From positions 186,001-250,000 of the forward strand of contig CAMYMU010000024.1 in NCBI GenBank assembly GCA_947259575.1: DNA of 64,000 bases, given 5' to 3'. This document shows positions 39,924-50,018 of this stretch, piece after piece. Position 1 is the first letter of the stretch; every line of letters starts with the position of its first letter. The notes beneath the pieces were generated by a model, which was not told the origin of the DNA, searched no databases, and saw nothing but the letters and a program-made list of their open reading frames with translations. This stretch comes from an uncultured Ectothiorhodospiraceae bacterium (GTDB lineage Bacteria; Pseudomonadota; Gammaproteobacteria; UBA6429; Thiohalophilaceae). The position numbers were made by a program, and so were the translations under genes.

Positions 39924-39969
39924 TCTCACTTAACCAGTATCTAACTAATACCATTAATAAATAACCTCT

Positions 39970-40734
39970 ATGTCTGATTCACCTGCATCGTCCAACAAGG
40001 CACGTTATTGGGTTATAGTACCTGCCGCAGGTATTGGCAAACGCATGGGGGGAGATGTACCCAAACAATATCTTCCTCTAGCGGGTCGTCGTGTCATTGA
40101 ACATACACTTAATCGTCTTTCCCAACATCCGTTTATCGCAGAGATCGTGGTGGTAGTATCTGAAGGCGATAGTTACTGGAAAAATATACGGCATGACTGG
40201 GTTTCTCGACCTGTAAAGACTGTTATCGGCGGCGAAGAGCGTTGTCATTCAGTATTAAATGGTTTGAGGTCTATAAAAAATATGGCCGATGCAAAAGATT
40301 GGGTGCTGGTGCATGACGCAGCAAGACCATGTGTGCGACCCGCTGATATAGAAATGCTAATTTCAGAATGTCGGAATGAAGTCGGTGGGTTATTGGGACT
40401 GCCGGTTAAAGACACCATGAAACAGGTTGATAGTGATAACAGGATCGCAGAGACGTTAGAACGCGAACAAGTTTGGCACGCCTTAACACCACAGATGTTT
40501 CGCTATGAAGATTTGCTATCCTCACTGGAAGCGGTGCTCGATAAAAATGAAATGGTCACCGATGAAGCCATGGCGATGGAACGGGCAGGGTTTAAGCCAA
40601 AAATGGTCTCGGGTCATGCGGACAATATAAAGATTACCCACCCGGATGATCTTGCGCTCGCTGAGTTTTATTTACGGCAGCAACATAGTCAGGGGATCGC
40701 CGTGTTCGATGATGGTATGAGTGATGGCGGATAA
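39970..40734 (+). CDS. ispD: 2-C-methyl-D-erythritol 4-phosphate cytidylyltransferase
   Basis: Third MEP-pathway enzyme, making CDP-methylerythritol. 254 residues: [19 protein letters not shown] (glycine-rich CTP loop), [24 protein letters not shown] and PVKDTMKQV. The first ten residues ([10 protein letters not shown]) are an extra tail. Its 3' end runs into the ispF start region, and other starts of ispF would overlap it. Confidence 0.96.
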   Translation: MSDSPASSNKARYWVIVPAAGIGKRMGGDVPKQYLPLAGRRVIEHTLNRLSQHPFIAEIVVVVSEGDSYWKNIRHDWVSRPVKTVIGGEERCHSVLNGLRSIKNMADAKDWVLVHDAARPCVRPADIEMLISECRNEVGGLLGLPVKDTMKQVDSDNRIAETLEREQVWHALTPQMFRYEDLLSSLEAVLDKNEMVTDEAMAMERAGFKPKMVSGHADNIKITHPDDLALAEFYLRQQHSQGIAVFDDGMSDGG

Positions 40735-40738
40735 AAAA

Positions 40739-41227
40739 ATGACTTTACGCATTGGAAATGGATTTGATGCACACCGCTTCAAGCAAGGAAGTAAATTAAT
40801 CCTTGGCGGCGTAGAAATCGAACATCCGCTGGGATTAGAAGCACACTCGGATGGTGATGTAGTATTACATGCGCTCTGTGATGCTATTCTTGGCGCGCTT
40901 GCCAAAGGCGATATCGGCAAACATTTCCCCGATACATCTCAAGACTTCAATGGCATTGATAGTCGAATCCTGTTACGACAGGTGACGGATATGATGGAAG
41001 CTGATCAATATGCGATTAGCAATATCGATATTACTATCATTGCACAGGCACCCAAACTGGCTCCTCATATCGATGCGATGCGAGGTAACATCTCGCAAGA
41101 TCTAAAAACTGATATCCATAACGTCAGCGTAAAAGCTACGACGACAGAGAAAATGGGATTTACGGGTCGTGAAGAAGGCATTGCGGTTATCAGTTCTGTT
41201 TTAATTGCTTCTTCTTCAGAAAACTAA
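40739..41227 (+). CDS. ispF: 2-C-methyl-D-erythritol 2,4-cyclodiphosphate synthase
   Basis: Makes the cyclodiphosphate MEcPP. With ATG 40739 the product is 162 residues (E. coli 159): [11 protein letters not shown] with metal ligands D10 and H12, [34 protein letters not shown], and the C-terminal [17 protein letters not shown]. Upstream in-frame starts at 40721 and 40724 would overlap ispD by 11-14 bases and add five or six residues; they cannot be excluded. The two genes are probably translated together. Confidence 0.95.
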   Translation: MTLRIGNGFDAHRFKQGSKLILGGVEIEHPLGLEAHSDGDVVLHALCDAILGALAKGDIGKHFPDTSQDFNGIDSRILLRQVTDMMEADQYAISNIDITIIAQAPKLAPHIDAMRGNISQDLKTDIHNVSVKATTTEKMGFTGREEGIAVISSVLIASSSEN

Positions 41228-41230
41228 TCA

Positions 41231-42289
41231 TTGCCTGATTCGACTACAATCACCTCGCTGCAAAAAATATTTCCTCGGGCTTATCCTAAGCCAGTCAGCT
41301 CAGGTCTAATCAAACAGTCCCCAGAAGATTTTATTGTTGAAGAAGCCTTATCGTTTCCCTTTAGTGGTGAAGGCGAGCATGCTTATCTCAAAATACGTAA
41401 GACCGATCAAAATACGATGTGGGTTGTAGGTGTTCTGGCGAAACACTTTGGTGTGAAAGAAAGAGATATTGGCTATGCCGGCCTCAAAGATCGGCGGGCA
41501 GTAACGTCACAATGGTTTAGTCTGCTTGCCAAATCAGCAACACCAGAAAAAATAGCCGCATTTACTCAACCCGGTATTGAGATAGTAGATATTCAGCGCC
41601 ATTCGGGAAAACTGCGCAAAGGCGCTATAAAACACAATGCCTTCAAACTAACGGTACGTGAATTTGATGCAGATGAATCTAAACTGCATGCTCGTGTTAG
41701 CGATATTATAAGTATGGGAGTGCCCAATTATTTTGATGAACAACGCTTTGGTCGTCAGCGACAAAACCTGGCGGCAGCGACTAAACTTTTCAATGGTGAA
41801 CTGCGAGGCAAACTCAGTCCAAAAAAATCGAAACGTCGAATTTATTTGTCAGCAGCGCGTTCCTGGCTTTTTAATCTGGTAGTAGCTGAGCGTGTTCATC
41901 AAAACTGTTGGGCAAGTGGCTTAAACGGTGATGTCTTCATGCTTGAGGGGAGTAAAAAATTCTTTCATGAAGAAAACCTATCAGACGATCTCGTATCACG
42001 CTTAAAGAAGAATGATATTCATCCTACAGCACCGTTATGGGGGGAAGGTGAGATTCAAACGTCATCAACAGCAAAAGAATTAGAGCTAGGCGTACTCGAA
42101 GATTGGAAGCTTTGGTGTCAGCAGCTCGTCGATTCGCGCATGAAACAACAGCGTCGTGCAACACGTATGCTACCGCAGGGGTTTGAATATGATTACAATA
42201 AAACAAAAGCCCGCCTTGAAGTTTCTTTTAACTTGCCGGCGGGCTGTTATGCCACCAACCTGCTAAGAGAGATCGTGGCGTTTGATTGA
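41231..42289 (+). CDS. truD: tRNA pseudouridine(13) synthase TruD
   Basis: Makes pseudouridine 13 in tRNA(Glu). 352 residues. Catalytic Asp87 in GYAGLKDRRAVTSQWFS, the N-terminal SSGLIKQSPEDFIVEE, NYFDEQRFGRQRQN and the closing AGCYATNLLREIV. The homologous N-terminus demands a start near TTG 41231, three bases after ispF; the ribosome-binding site is weak. truD next to ispF and surE is the class order, although here the MCP and Smr genes separate truD from surE. Confidence 0.95.
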   Translation: MPDSTTITSLQKIFPRAYPKPVSSGLIKQSPEDFIVEEALSFPFSGEGEHAYLKIRKTDQNTMWVVGVLAKHFGVKERDIGYAGLKDRRAVTSQWFSLLAKSATPEKIAAFTQPGIEIVDIQRHSGKLRKGAIKHNAFKLTVREFDADESKLHARVSDIISMGVPNYFDEQRFGRQRQNLAAATKLFNGELRGKLSPKKSKRRIYLSAARSWLFNLVVAERVHQNCWASGLNGDVFMLEGSKKFFHEENLSDDLVSRLKKNDIHPTAPLWGEGEIQTSSTAKELELGVLEDWKLWCQQLVDSRMKQQRRATRMLPQGFEYDYNKTKARLEVSFNLPAGCYATNLLREIVAFD

Positions 42290-42298
42290 GTCGTCGTG

Positions 42299-43510
42299 TT
42301 AACTGGATAACTTAAATTGGTTTACCAGTGAGTCTAGTTGTGACGATAGTTTAGATAGCTCGTTACTGGCAGACGCAGTTTGTTCAGTGGCGCCAGCCGT
42401 GTCCTGAGAAAGTTGACTGATACTGATAATGCTTCGGTTCATTTCATCAGCTACCGAGGTTTGTTCTTCTGCGGCACTGGCAATCATGGTATTCATTTCA
42501 TTGATTGTACCTACTGCTCGGGTAATCGCTTCAAGTGATTCAGCTGCTTCTTTCGCCTGTTCAACACCAGATTGTGCTTGCGTACGACCTTGCTCCATTA
42601 CTGCGACCGCGTTGCGTGAACCAGTCTGCAGTTTTTCGATCATATCCTGGATCTCATTGGTAGATTCCTGAGTCCGACTGGCCAGGGTACGAACTTCATC
42701 AGCTACGACAGCAAAACCGCGACCCTGCTCTCCAGCACGTGCCGCTTCGATAGCTGCATTGAGTGCCAGCAGATTAGTTTGTTCCGCAATGCTTTTAATT
42801 ACATCCAACACGGTACCAATGTTATCGCTATCAGTTTCTAATTGGTGGATAACTTCAGCGGACTGTTCGACACTGGTTGCTAACTGTTGTATAGCATTAC
42901 TGGTTTGCAATACGATCTCTTTGCCGCCCTTGGCTTCATTATCGGCATTGGTCGCGGCACCGGCAGCTGAGCTGGCATTATTGGCAACTTCCTGCACAGT
43001 TGCCGTCATTTGATTCATTGCTGTTGCAACCTGTTCGGTCTCGGATGACTGGGTTGCAATATTGTTGCTTGAGTTGCTGGCCACGGTATTCATTTCTTCG
43101 GATGCGGCTGCGAGTTGAGTGGTTGCACTGCTAATTTGTTGCACCAGAGCCTCAAACTTTTCAATCATGTGATTGAACTCAACCCCAATGATTTTCATCT
43201 CGTCAGTATTTTTTAAATTCATACGCACAGTCATATCGCCTTCACCCATACGGTGTAGTGCTGAGGTGAATTCTGACAGGCCCTTATTTAGTACCATATG
43301 ATAAGCCATGCTCATATAAGCAAAAAAGAGCAAAGTTACGCCGACGATGGCGTATAGGCTATTTCTAAGCCCTTCATCTGCAATTCCAACGATAGCTATG
43401 TAACCGAAGATCACGGTTGGAATTAAACTTACGATAAAAAGCATCAAAATCTTAATATGACTGGGTAGCTTTATTAGTATTGCCATTGCAGGTGCGAACA
43501 TACCGCTCAT
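42299..43510 (-). CDS. Methyl-accepting chemotaxis protein without periplasmic sensor domain
   Basis: 403 residues. Two membrane segments at about 20-42 and 51-72 separated by a loop of about eight residues, so no ligand-binding domain faces the periplasm. A HAMP-like linker (about 73-122, [11 protein letters not shown]) leads to the signalling coiled coil, whose hairpin tip is canonical ([19 protein letters not shown]). There is no C-terminal NWETF-type tether for CheR. It could sense membrane, energy or cytoplasmic cues. GAGGAG lies before the start and a sigma-28 type promoter upstream. It separates truD from the Smr-domain gene and surE. Confidence 0.92.
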   Translation of the reverse strand: MSGMFAPAMAILIKLPSHIKILMLFIVSLIPTVIFGYIAIVGIADEGLRNSLYAIVGVTLLFFAYMSMAYHMVLNKGLSEFTSALHRMGEGDMTVRMNLKNTDEMKIIGVEFNHMIEKFEALVQQISSATTQLAAASEEMNTVASNSSNNIATQSSETEQVATAMNQMTATVQEVANNASSAAGAATNADNEAKGGKEIVLQTSNAIQQLATSVEQSAEVIHQLETDSDNIGTVLDVIKSIAEQTNLLALNAAIEAARAGEQGRGFAVVADEVRTLASRTQESTNEIQDMIEKLQTGSRNAVAVMEQGRTQAQSGVEQAKEAAESLEAITRAVGTINEMNTMIASAAEEQTSVADEMNRSIISISQLSQDTAGATEQTASASNELSKLSSQLDSLVNQFKLSS

Positions 43511-43561
43511 CCTCTTCTCCTCAAGTGCCTAATCACCACAAAATTGGGGGCTGGTAGAGGT

Positions 43562-43589
43562 TTATCGGAAAAAAAGAGCAAAAGCTTTA
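43562..43589 (-). promoter_or_regulatory. Putative sigma-28 (FliA) promoter of the chemoreceptor gene
   Basis: Read on the minus strand: TAAAGCTTTT, then TCCGATAA, against the consensus TAAAGTTT-N11-GCCGATAA. Seven of eight -10 bases match. The spacing between TAAA and the -10 box is 16 instead of 15. It lies about 52 bases before the ATG of the MCP gene, where a flagellar-class promoter would be expected. Confidence 0.6.
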
Positions 43590-43619
43590 GGTTATTGGGC
43601 TATTTAAGTTGCTGATTTT

Positions 43620-44177
43620 TTAAGTGCTACGACGTAGCAAAACATATACGGCGCCTGTCCCACCATCACATTTACGGGCAGAACAAAAGGCCAATATATT
43701 GTCCCACTGTCGTAACCAGCTGTTGAGGCGGGATTTCAATACCGGGATCTTATTTTCCGAACCCAGCCCCTTGCCATGGATGATACGGACACAGCGGATG
43801 TGCTGCTGCTGGCACTGGATAATGAAGCTTCTGAGCGCATCATGGGCCTGTTGAGTGGTCATCCGATGCAGGTCTAGCTCGGCCTCAATACTATATTGTC
43901 CCTTGCGCAATTTACGCATAACAGTTTGCTGTACGCCGGACTGGGCAAAACTCAACTCATCTTCAGAGTCCACGCCAGCCTCAATAATGGCATCAAGTGA
44001 AAGAGGCTCGAGGGATGCATCCAGGACATCCTGCTCATCCGATATACGCTGCTTCGGAACAGGTTTTATGTGTGTCCGAAAAGGGCTGATTCGGTCATCA
44101 TTTAAGCGGCGGCTACCTGAAACGGCATCCCTGAACAGGGAGCGTGATTCTGGGTCAATATCTTTATCGTCACTCAT
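43620..44177 (-). CDS. Smr-domain protein
   Basis: 185 residues. The N-terminal half (1-95) is charged and probably flexible (DPESRSLFRDAVSG, then acidic stretches). The C-terminal Smr domain has LDLH at 101-104, HGKG at 134-137 in RIIHGKGLGS, and GGTGAVYVLLRR at 172-183. Smr domains are nucleases; stand-alone SmrB of E. coli cleaves mRNA at collided ribosomes, while SmrA is less understood. The sequence fits this family but I cannot separate SmrA from SmrB with certainty. Divergent from surE with a 116-base gap. Confidence 0.88.
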   Translation of the reverse strand: MSDDKDIDPESRSLFRDAVSGSRRLNDDRISPFRTHIKPVPKQRISDEQDVLDASLEPLSLDAIIEAGVDSEDELSFAQSGVQQTVMRKLRKGQYSIEAELDLHRMTTQQAHDALRSFIIQCQQQHIRCVRIIHGKGLGSENKIPVLKSRLNSWLRQWDNILAFCSARKCDGGTGAVYVLLRRST

Positions 44178-44190
44178 TGCCGTTACTCAT

Positions 44191-44247
44191 TACTGGAAGT
44201 GATTTATGTCTACTTGAGGTGCGTGTTTTGCGTTGGTATTTCCAGTA
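44191..44247. repeat. Perfect 8-base inverted repeat in the Smr gene/surE divergent region
   Basis: TACTGGAA at 44191-44198 and TTCCAGTA at 44240-44247, separated by 41 bases. It lies between the divergent starts at 44177 and 44294. It may be a pair of operator half-sites or a stem in the surE leader. No clear -35/-10 pair was found nearby. Confidence 0.35.
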
Positions 44248-44293
44248 TATTAACCCATTGGGGTAAGAGTAGTCCCCGGAAGGTTAATCATTT

Positions 44294-45046
44294 ATGCACA
44301 TCTTGTTGAGTAACGATGACGGCTATGAGGCCCCAGGAATAAAGTGTCTAGCTGAGGTACTTGAGAGCAAGTCACAGGTGACGGTTGTCGCCCCTGATCG
44401 CAATCGTAGCGGGGCAAGTAACTCACTGACCCTTGAATATCCGATTCGTGCTGACAGGATGTCCCCTGATGTGGTCCGGGTTGATGGAACCCCTACAGAT
44501 TGTGTGCATTTGGCCATAACGGGCTTACTCAAACAGGAACCGGATATTGTCATATCGGGTATCAATGCGGGTGCCAATATGGGCGATGATGTGCTCTATT
44601 CAGGTACAGTTGCCGCGGCGATGGAAGGGCGTTTTTTAGGGCTACCCGCTATTGCGGTGTCCTTAGTCGGTCCACAACTTAACTACTATGAAACAGCGGC
44701 TCAGGTAGTATTGTCCTTGCTGGATGACTTGCCCAATGCACCGCTGCCCTCTGACACGATTTTAAATATCAATGTCCCGGATTTGCCTTTTGAAGAAATA
44801 TCCGGCATTCAGACCACACGTCTTGGACGCCGGCATAAATCGGAGCCCGTTATTAAATCCAGCGATCCGCGCGGCCGAGATCTTTACTGGGTAGGTCCAC
44901 CTGGCGAAGAAAAAGAAGAAGGACCTGGAACCGATTTTTATGCGGTAAGAAATGGTTATGTCTCGATTACACCGTTGCACGTGGATTTAACCCGCCATGC
45001 AGCACTGACAGATCTGGATCACTGGCTGACAAAGGTAAATAAATGA
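44294..45046 (+). CDS. surE: 5'/3'-nucleotidase SurE
   Basis: Dephosphorylates nucleoside monophosphates and short polyphosphates, important in stationary phase. 250 residues: D8 and D9 in [14 protein letters not shown]39 in RNRSGAS, and [25 protein letters not shown] in part as metal-site loops. First gene of surE-pcm-yqaA-nlpD-rpoS, the standard stationary-phase block. AAGG about 10 bases upstream is the ribosome-binding site. Confidence 0.96.
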   Translation: MHILLSNDDGYEAPGIKCLAEVLESKSQVTVVAPDRNRSGASNSLTLEYPIRADRMSPDVVRVDGTPTDCVHLAITGLLKQEPDIVISGINAGANMGDDVLYSGTVAAAMEGRFLGLPAIAVSLVGPQLNYYETAAQVVLSLLDDLPNAPLPSDTILNINVPDLPFEEISGIQTTRLGRRHKSEPVIKSSDPRGRDLYWVGPPGEEKEEGPGTDFYAVRNGYVSITPLHVDLTRHAALTDLDHWLTKVNK

Positions 45047-45095
45047 AAATAATTATAATGACTGCCATGACGAGTAGGCGGGGGCTTGTTTCGAA

Positions 45096-45752
45096 ATGAT
45101 TTCTACACAAGGTATTGGCATGACATCGCAGCGGACACGTGATCGATTGGTTGAGCGATTGTCGAAAGAAGGCATTAGTGATCAGGGCGTGCTTGATGTT
45201 ATCCGGAAAACACCCCGACATTTGTTTATGGATGAGGCTATGTCGAGCCGAGCTTACGAAGATACTGCACTGCCGATAGGGCATGGTCAGACCATTTCCC
45301 AGCCCTATATTGTCGCCCGCATGACCGAGGCAATTCTCCAGCCAGTAGTCCCCAGCAAAATTCTCGAAATTGGCACGGGCTCAGGTTATCAGACTGCGGT
45401 GCTGGCACAGTTAATCGACCAGGTTTATAGCATTGAACGCATTGATGCGTTGCATTCGCTGGCTAGACAGCGCTTACAACAGCTTAAATTACACAATGTG
45501 CACTTACGGCTGGGCGATGGTTATGCAGGCTGGCGTAATAAAGCACCATTTGATGCGATTATTGTGACCGCTGCACCTGAGACGATACCGAGAGAACTGA
45601 TACAACAATTAAGCTTCGGTGGTCGTATGATCATTCCTGTTGGTGAACAGTTACAGCAACGACTTTTGGTCATCACTCGCGAAGAAGAGGGCGTGATTGA
45701 GGAAGAATTAGAGTGGGTCAGCTTTGTGCCCATGTTAAAAGGACAAAATTAA
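45096..45752 (+). CDS. pcm: Protein-L-isoaspartate O-methyltransferase
   Basis: Repairs age-damaged aspartyl residues using S-adenosylmethionine. 218 residues: SAM-binding motif [16 protein letters not shown], the [10 protein letters not shown] segment before it, [16 protein letters not shown], and [16 protein letters not shown]. The gene begins 49 bases after surE; ATG 45096 and ATG 45120 ([14 protein letters not shown]) are both possible, the latter being closer to the E. coli start. Confidence 0.95.
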   Translation: MISTQGIGMTSQRTRDRLVERLSKEGISDQGVLDVIRKTPRHLFMDEAMSSRAYEDTALPIGHGQTISQPYIVARMTEAILQPVVPSKILEIGTGSGYQTAVLAQLIDQVYSIERIDALHSLARQRLQQLKLHNVHLRLGDGYAGWRNKAPFDAIIVTAAPETIPRELIQQLSFGGRMIIPVGEQLQQRLLVITREEEGVIEEELEWVSFVPMLKGQN

Positions 45753-45768
45753 ATAAGAGAAGAAGTAG

Positions 45769-46362
45769 ATGACGTTGAAAATTTTCCAACCCATGTTTGA
45801 AAAGGCGATGTTGTGGTCGCGACACCGGCACGCGCCTGCCTATTTAGGGGGGCTGAGTTTTGCTGAATCTTGTGTACTGCCATTTCCCCCACCTGATGTC
45901 ATGCTGGCACCCATGTCCCTGGCGAATCCGCCGCGTGCCTGGCGCTTTGCACTGCTAACGACCATCTTTTCGGTCCTCGGTGGACTGTTTGGCTATGTAC
46001 TTGGAGCTTATTTCTTTCAGCTGATCGAGCCGTTTTTAGCTGAACATGGTTATATGGAGCACTACAAGCGTGTTGTCGTGCTCAAGGATGAATATGGAAT
46101 ATGGGCAATTTTTATTGCCGCTTTTTCGCCGATTCCTTACAAAATTTTCACTATCTCGGCAGGTGCGCTGGGTATGGCCCTGGCGCCGTTTGTACTTGCC
46201 TCATTTGTAGGCCGTGGTGCACGCTTTTTCCTTGTTGCAGGCCTTATGTATTGGGGCGGTGAGAAAATGGAACATAAGCTAAAACAGTATGTCGATTGGT
46301 TAGGTTGGGGCGTTGTCCTGCTAGCGGTCATTGCTTCTTATTTGGTTCATAGATTTATATGA
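45769..46362 (+). CDS. yqaA: YqaA/DedA-family inner-membrane protein
   Basis: 197 residues with about four to five membrane segments and the VTT (SNARE-associated/DedA-like) domain: AESCVLPFPPPDVMLAPMSL, GGLFGYVLGAYF, AAFSPIPYKIFTISAGALGM, and RGARFFLVAGLMYWGG. DedA-type proteins are linked to membrane homeostasis and lipid-carrier flipping; the exact role of YqaA is unknown. It lies between pcm and nlpD, and its stop overlaps the nlpD start by four bases. Confidence 0.9.
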   Translation: MTLKIFQPMFEKAMLWSRHRHAPAYLGGLSFAESCVLPFPPPDVMLAPMSLANPPRAWRFALLTTIFSVLGGLFGYVLGAYFFQLIEPFLAEHGYMEHYKRVVVLKDEYGIWAIFIAAFSPIPYKIFTISAGALGMALAPFVLASFVGRGARFFLVAGLMYWGGEKMEHKLKQYVDWLGWGVVLLAVIASYLVHRFI

Positions 46363-47153
46363 CGAAGACGAGATTTCTTGGCTGGCTCTGTATTGGGGCC
46401 GTTGTTGCTTTAGCCGGGTGTACACACGGCAGCTCCTATAGTTACAGTTATTACACGGGCAAGAAGAATCCACGTATAAAACGTGAGCAACCGGCTCAAA
46501 AACCGACCACTACTAATCGAAGCTACCACATTGTCGCAAAAGGGGAGACTCTGTATTCGATTGCCTGGCAGCACGGTTATGATGTTCGGCAAGTAGCTCG
46601 CTGGAATCGAATTCGAGCACCGTACACCATTTATCCACAACAAAAACTTAGCCTAAAGCCAACGCGCTCAACTGCCGCCATAAAACCTAAGAAGCCGCGA
46701 GCATCAAAGCAGGCTGGAGCCAATAAGCCAGACAGCAAGCGGGTAAAAGATCCGCGAGCGGGATCAAAAAATACGAAAAAAATCAGTTGGCAGTGGCCAA
46801 CAAAAGGTAAGATAATCGGGAAATACGTCGCCCGTGATAGCGGCAAAAAGGGATTAGACATTGCGGGCAAAAAAGGGCAACGTATCTATGCCGCGGCAAA
46901 TGGAGTGATTGTATACAGTGGCAACGGGCTGCGTGGCTATGGAAAGCTAATTATTATAAAACATAACGACACTTATTTTAGTGCTTATGCACACAACAAT
47001 CGTTTGTTTGTTAAAGAAGGTAAAAAAGTTAATAAAGGCCAACACATTGCGGATATGGGAAGCAGTGGTGCACAACGTGTCATGCTGCATTTTGAAGTTC
47101 GTCGAAATGGCAAGCCAGTTGATCCAATACGGTACTTACCAAGACGGCGTTAA
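46359..47153 (+). CDS. nlpD: Murein hydrolase activator lipoprotein NlpD
   Basis: Activates cell-separation amidases at the division site. 264 residues: lipoprotein signal with lipobox LAGC (lipidated Cys21), LysM domain at about 55-100 ([15 protein letters not shown]), a basic linker (100-145), and a C-terminal LytM/M23 domain at about 150-255. The LytM site is degenerate: the HxxxD position holds K163 with D167, and the HxH position holds M242 with H244, so it should not be an active peptidase, as in E. coli NlpD. It sits before rpoS, whose promoter is usually inside nlpD. Confidence 0.95.
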   Translation: MTKTRFLGWLCIGAVVALAGCTHGSSYSYSYYTGKKNPRIKREQPAQKPTTTNRSYHIVAKGETLYSIAWQHGYDVRQVARWNRIRAPYTIYPQQKLSLKPTRSTAAIKPKKPRASKQAGANKPDSKRVKDPRAGSKNTKKISWQWPTKGKIIGKYVARDSGKKGLDIAGKKGQRIYAAANGVIVYSGNGLRGYGKLIIIKHNDTYFSAYAHNNRLFVKEGKKVNKGQHIADMGSSGAQRVMLHFEVRRNGKPVDPIRYLPRRR

Positions 47154-47173
47154 CCCAGTTAGGTGGATGGAGT

Positions 47174-48175
47174 ATGAGGGAACAAAGCAAGAGCGCGAAA
47201 TCAAAAGCTGACGAAGATATTGAAGAAGTAGAAGTTGAAGAAGAACTTGATCTGGATGAGGAGGCAACAACTGAAGTTGCTAAAGCGGACGAGCCAGAAG
47301 AGAAAGAAAAAGAGAGCTTCAAGCCCGGTGCTATTCCAGACGGGCAACTAGACGCGACACGCCTTTATCTTGGCGAAATCGGTTTTTCTCCTTTGCTGAC
47401 AGCTGAAGAAGAAGTCCATTATTCCAGGCTGGCGCAAAAAGGCGAAGAGTCTGGTCGTAAGAAAATGATTGAAAGCAACCTGCGACTGGTTGTGAAAATC
47501 GCAAGACGTTATTTAAATCGTGGTCTGGCTTTGCTGGATCTAATCGAAGAAGGCAACCTCGGTCTTATTCGAGCCGTTGAAAAATTTGATCCTGAGCGCG
47601 GTTTCCGTTTTTCCACCTATGCGACCTGGTGGATTCGTCAAACTATCGAACGCGCCATCATGAATCAAACGCGGACCATTCGATTGCCGATCCATGTTGT
47701 AAAAGAGATCAATATCTATTTACGCGCTGCACGTCACCTTGCTCAGACACTCGATCATGAGCCCAGTCCTGAAGAAATAGCCGAGATGCTAGATAAACCC
47801 ATCGCCGATGTGAAACGCATGTTGGGTTTAAATGAACGAATCACATCTGTAGATACTCCTCTGGGACGTGATGCTGATAATTCACTTCTAGATGCCATTC
47901 CTGATGAAAACAACACTGATCCAATCTTATTACTCCAGGACGATGATGTCAGAGGTAATATAGAGCAATGGCTGGGGCAGTTAACAGACAAGCAACGTGA
48001 AGTAGTAGAAAGACGCTTTGGTCTGAATGGTCATGATGTTTCCACACTCGAAGAAGTAGGAAATACTATCGGTGTTACCCGTGAGCGGGTTCGACAAATA
48101 CAGATCGAGGCATTACGTAAGCTACGAGAGATTCTTGAGAAAGAAGGCTTCTCTGGTGATGCACTTCTACGATAG
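47174..48175 (+). CDS. rpoS: RNA polymerase sigma factor RpoS
   Basis: General stress and stationary-phase sigma factor. 333 residues: an acidic N-terminus (Glu-rich to about 50), region 1.2 ([19 protein letters not shown]), region 2 ([34 protein letters not shown]), region 3, and region 4 helix-turn-helix ([24 protein letters not shown]). Follows nlpD after 20 bases. The Glu-rich start is longer than in E. coli RpoS. Confidence 0.97.
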   Translation: MREQSKSAKSKADEDIEEVEVEEELDLDEEATTEVAKADEPEEKEKESFKPGAIPDGQLDATRLYLGEIGFSPLLTAEEEVHYSRLAQKGEESGRKKMIESNLRLVVKIARRYLNRGLALLDLIEEGNLGLIRAVEKFDPERGFRFSTYATWWIRQTIERAIMNQTRTIRLPIHVVKEINIYLRAARHLAQTLDHEPSPEEIAEMLDKPIADVKRMLGLNERITSVDTPLGRDADNSLLDAIPDENNTDPILLLQDDDVRGNIEQWLGQLTDKQREVVERRFGLNGHDVSTLEEVGNTIGVTRERVRQIQIEALRKLREILEKEGFSGDALLR

Positions 48176-48240
48176 TTTTTTCTAAGTCTTTTAAATGTGG
48201 TGCACTTTCGATGCGATTATTGAGTGTGCAACAGTACGAT

Positions 48241-48260
48241 CTTTTTGAATTCCAAAAATC
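48241..48260. terminator. Weak AT-rich hairpin between convergent rpoS and Mth938-like gene
   Basis: TTTTTG at 48242-48247 and CAAAAA at 48253-48258 enclose a five-base loop AATTC. The gap between the two convergent stops is 85 bases, and this is the best terminator-like element in it. The stem is A/T-rich, so it may be weak. Confidence 0.35.
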
Positions 48261-48719
48261 CTAAACAATCATCAAAGCAGCAGCTACTCTTCGGTTTTCT
48301 GAGGCAAGTACATTGTAGGTTCGGCAAGCAGCAGGTGTGTTCATGACTTCTATACCAATCTTCTCTTGATAGCACTGTTGCAAAATTTCAGCTTTTGGGA
48401 ATGTCAGCGACTGACCGGTCCCCAGCAAGATGACCTCTGGATCTATCTCAAGTAAACGCTGCATATCCTGCTGCGTGAGGTTGGGTGGGTTATCAAGCCA
48501 ATCCTGGATTAATTGATCAGGGGTGACGATCAGACTGCTGGTTAGTGTCATCAGCGAATGGCTATGCTGACCCTCTGCAGTAGTATCCGAGCCTGTAGCT
48601 GAGCTAGGATCTAAGTAAGGATCTGAACCGGCATCGGCCGAATATTGCTGTATTTTGACCGAACCAGTCTCATAGCTGTGGATAATATTGGCTGAACGTG
48701 TCTCAAGACTTAATTTCAC
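48261..48719 (-). CDS. Mth938-like domain protein
   Basis: A 152-residue soluble protein. The conserved core is ILLGTGQSLTFPKAEI with the flanking PEVILLG and GIEVMNTPAACRTYNVLASENRRVAAALMI, as in the Mth938/NDUFAF3-like family (DUF498). Relatives include a mitochondrial complex I assembly factor, but the bacterial role is not known. I chose GTG 48719 (KLSLETRSANIIHSYE), which has AGGA seven bases before it; a longer frame to 48779 lacks support. Divergent from alaC. Confidence 0.8.
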   Translation of the reverse strand: MKLSLETRSANIIHSYETGSVKIQQYSADAGSDPYLDPSSATGSDTTAEGQHSHSLMTLTSSLIVTPDQLIQDWLDNPPNLTQQDMQRLLEIDPEVILLGTGQSLTFPKAEILQQCYQEKIGIEVMNTPAACRTYNVLASENRRVAAALMIV

Positions 48720-48743
48720 AAGTAATCCTGTCCATTTGGCTGA

Positions 48744-48773
48744 TTGACAGCCCCTTAAGGTTATCTGTAATGT
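48744..48773 (+). promoter_or_regulatory. Possible alaC promoter
   Basis: A perfect TTGACA at 48744-48749, an 18-base spacer and TAATGT at 48768-48773. The -10 is poor. Transcription would begin about 48780, 46 bases before the TTG start of alaC. Low to moderate support. Confidence 0.4.
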
Positions 48774-48825
48774 TAGCATCTTTCGCTAAGGCGCTGAATT
48801 CGCGACATTTAACAGGCTTAACCCA

Positions 48826-50013
48826 TTGATTGACGATTTCCCCAGGATAAAACGTCTTCCACCCTACGTCTTCAATATCGTAAATGAATTGAAAGCGGCT
48901 GCGCGCGCAAGGGGTGAAGATATAATTGACTTCGGAATGGGGAATCCTGATCAGCCCACCCCAAAGCACATCGTCGACAAATTGATCGAGGTTTCGCAGC
49001 GCTCAGATACCCACCGATACTCACTATCAAGAGGGATTCCTCGTCTAAGACGGGCTATTTGTCGCTGGTACGCTGATAAATACGAGGTAGAGCTGGACTC
49101 GGACAGTGAGGCCATTGTCACCATTGGTTCCAAGGAAGGCCTGGCACACCTGGCACTGGCAACGGTCGGACCCGGTGATGCGGTACTGGTGCCTAATCCT
49201 GCTTATCCTATTCACCCCTACGGTTTCATTATTGCCGGCGCCGATATCCGGCATGTGCCACTGACGCCAGATATCGACTTTTTTGAAGAGCTGGAAAAAG
49301 CCATTAAAGACTCCTGGCCGAAGCCAAAAATGCTGGTGCTGAACTTCCCCGGTAATCCGACCACCCAGTGTGTCGATCTCGAATTTTTTGAAAAAGTCGT
49401 CGAAATAGCCCGCGAACACAGTATTTGGGTCGTCCACGACCTGGCCTACTCGGAAATCGTCTTTGATGGCTATAAAGCACCCTCGATTTTGCAGGTTCCA
49501 GGGGCAAAAGAGGTCGCTGTGGAGTTTTATAGTCTCTCAAAGACCTATAATATGCCCGGCTGGCGGGTTGGATTCATGGTAGGCAACACTTCATTGGTAG
49601 CGGCGCTGACACGTATGAAATCATATCTCGATTATGGGATGTTCACCCCGATTCAGGTGGCAGCGATTGCAGCGCTGGAAGGACCGCAGGACTGCGTCGA
49701 TGAGATTGTCGAGCGTTACCGAATTCGACGCGATGTGCTTTGCGAGGGCTTGTGTTCAATCGGTTGGCAAGTCGAAAAACCCAAGGCGACCATGTTTGTA
49801 TGGGCCCCGATTCCGGAGAAATTCCGTGAGATGGGGTCGCTGGAATTTTCGAAGCTATTACTAAAGGAAGCCAAAGTAGCGGTATCGCCAGGAATCGGGT
49901 TTGGTGATTATGGCGATGAATATGTCCGCTTTGGTTTGATCGAAAATGAACATCGGACACGTCAGGCCGTGCGTGGAATACGCGATATGTTTAAACGTTT
50001 AGAAAAAGAGTAA
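48826..50013 (+). CDS. alaC: Alanine transaminase AlaC (class I/II aminotransferase)
   Basis: A 395-residue PLP enzyme (fold-type I): [15 protein letters not shown] at 36-50, NFPGNPTTQ at 173-181, D205 and Y208 in VHDLAYSE, Schiff-base K239 in [16 protein letters not shown]. In E. coli AlaC makes alanine from pyruvate and glutamate. The start is TTG 48826 ([20 protein letters not shown]), with AACAGG about nine bases before it. It precedes hom by five bases and is presumably co-transcribed with hom and thrC. Confidence 0.93.
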   Translation: MIDDFPRIKRLPPYVFNIVNELKAAARARGEDIIDFGMGNPDQPTPKHIVDKLIEVSQRSDTHRYSLSRGIPRLRRAICRWYADKYEVELDSDSEAIVTIGSKEGLAHLALATVGPGDAVLVPNPAYPIHPYGFIIAGADIRHVPLTPDIDFFEELEKAIKDSWPKPKMLVLNFPGNPTTQCVDLEFFEKVVEIAREHSIWVVHDLAYSEIVFDGYKAPSILQVPGAKEVAVEFYSLSKTYNMPGWRVGFMVGNTSLVAALTRMKSYLDYGMFTPIQVAAIAALEGPQDCVDEIVERYRIRRDVLCEGLCSIGWQVEKPKATMFVWAPIPEKFREMGSLEFSKLLLKEAKVAVSPGIGFGDYGDEYVRFGLIENEHRTRQAVRGIRDMFKRLEKE

Positions 50014-50018
50014 ATAAA

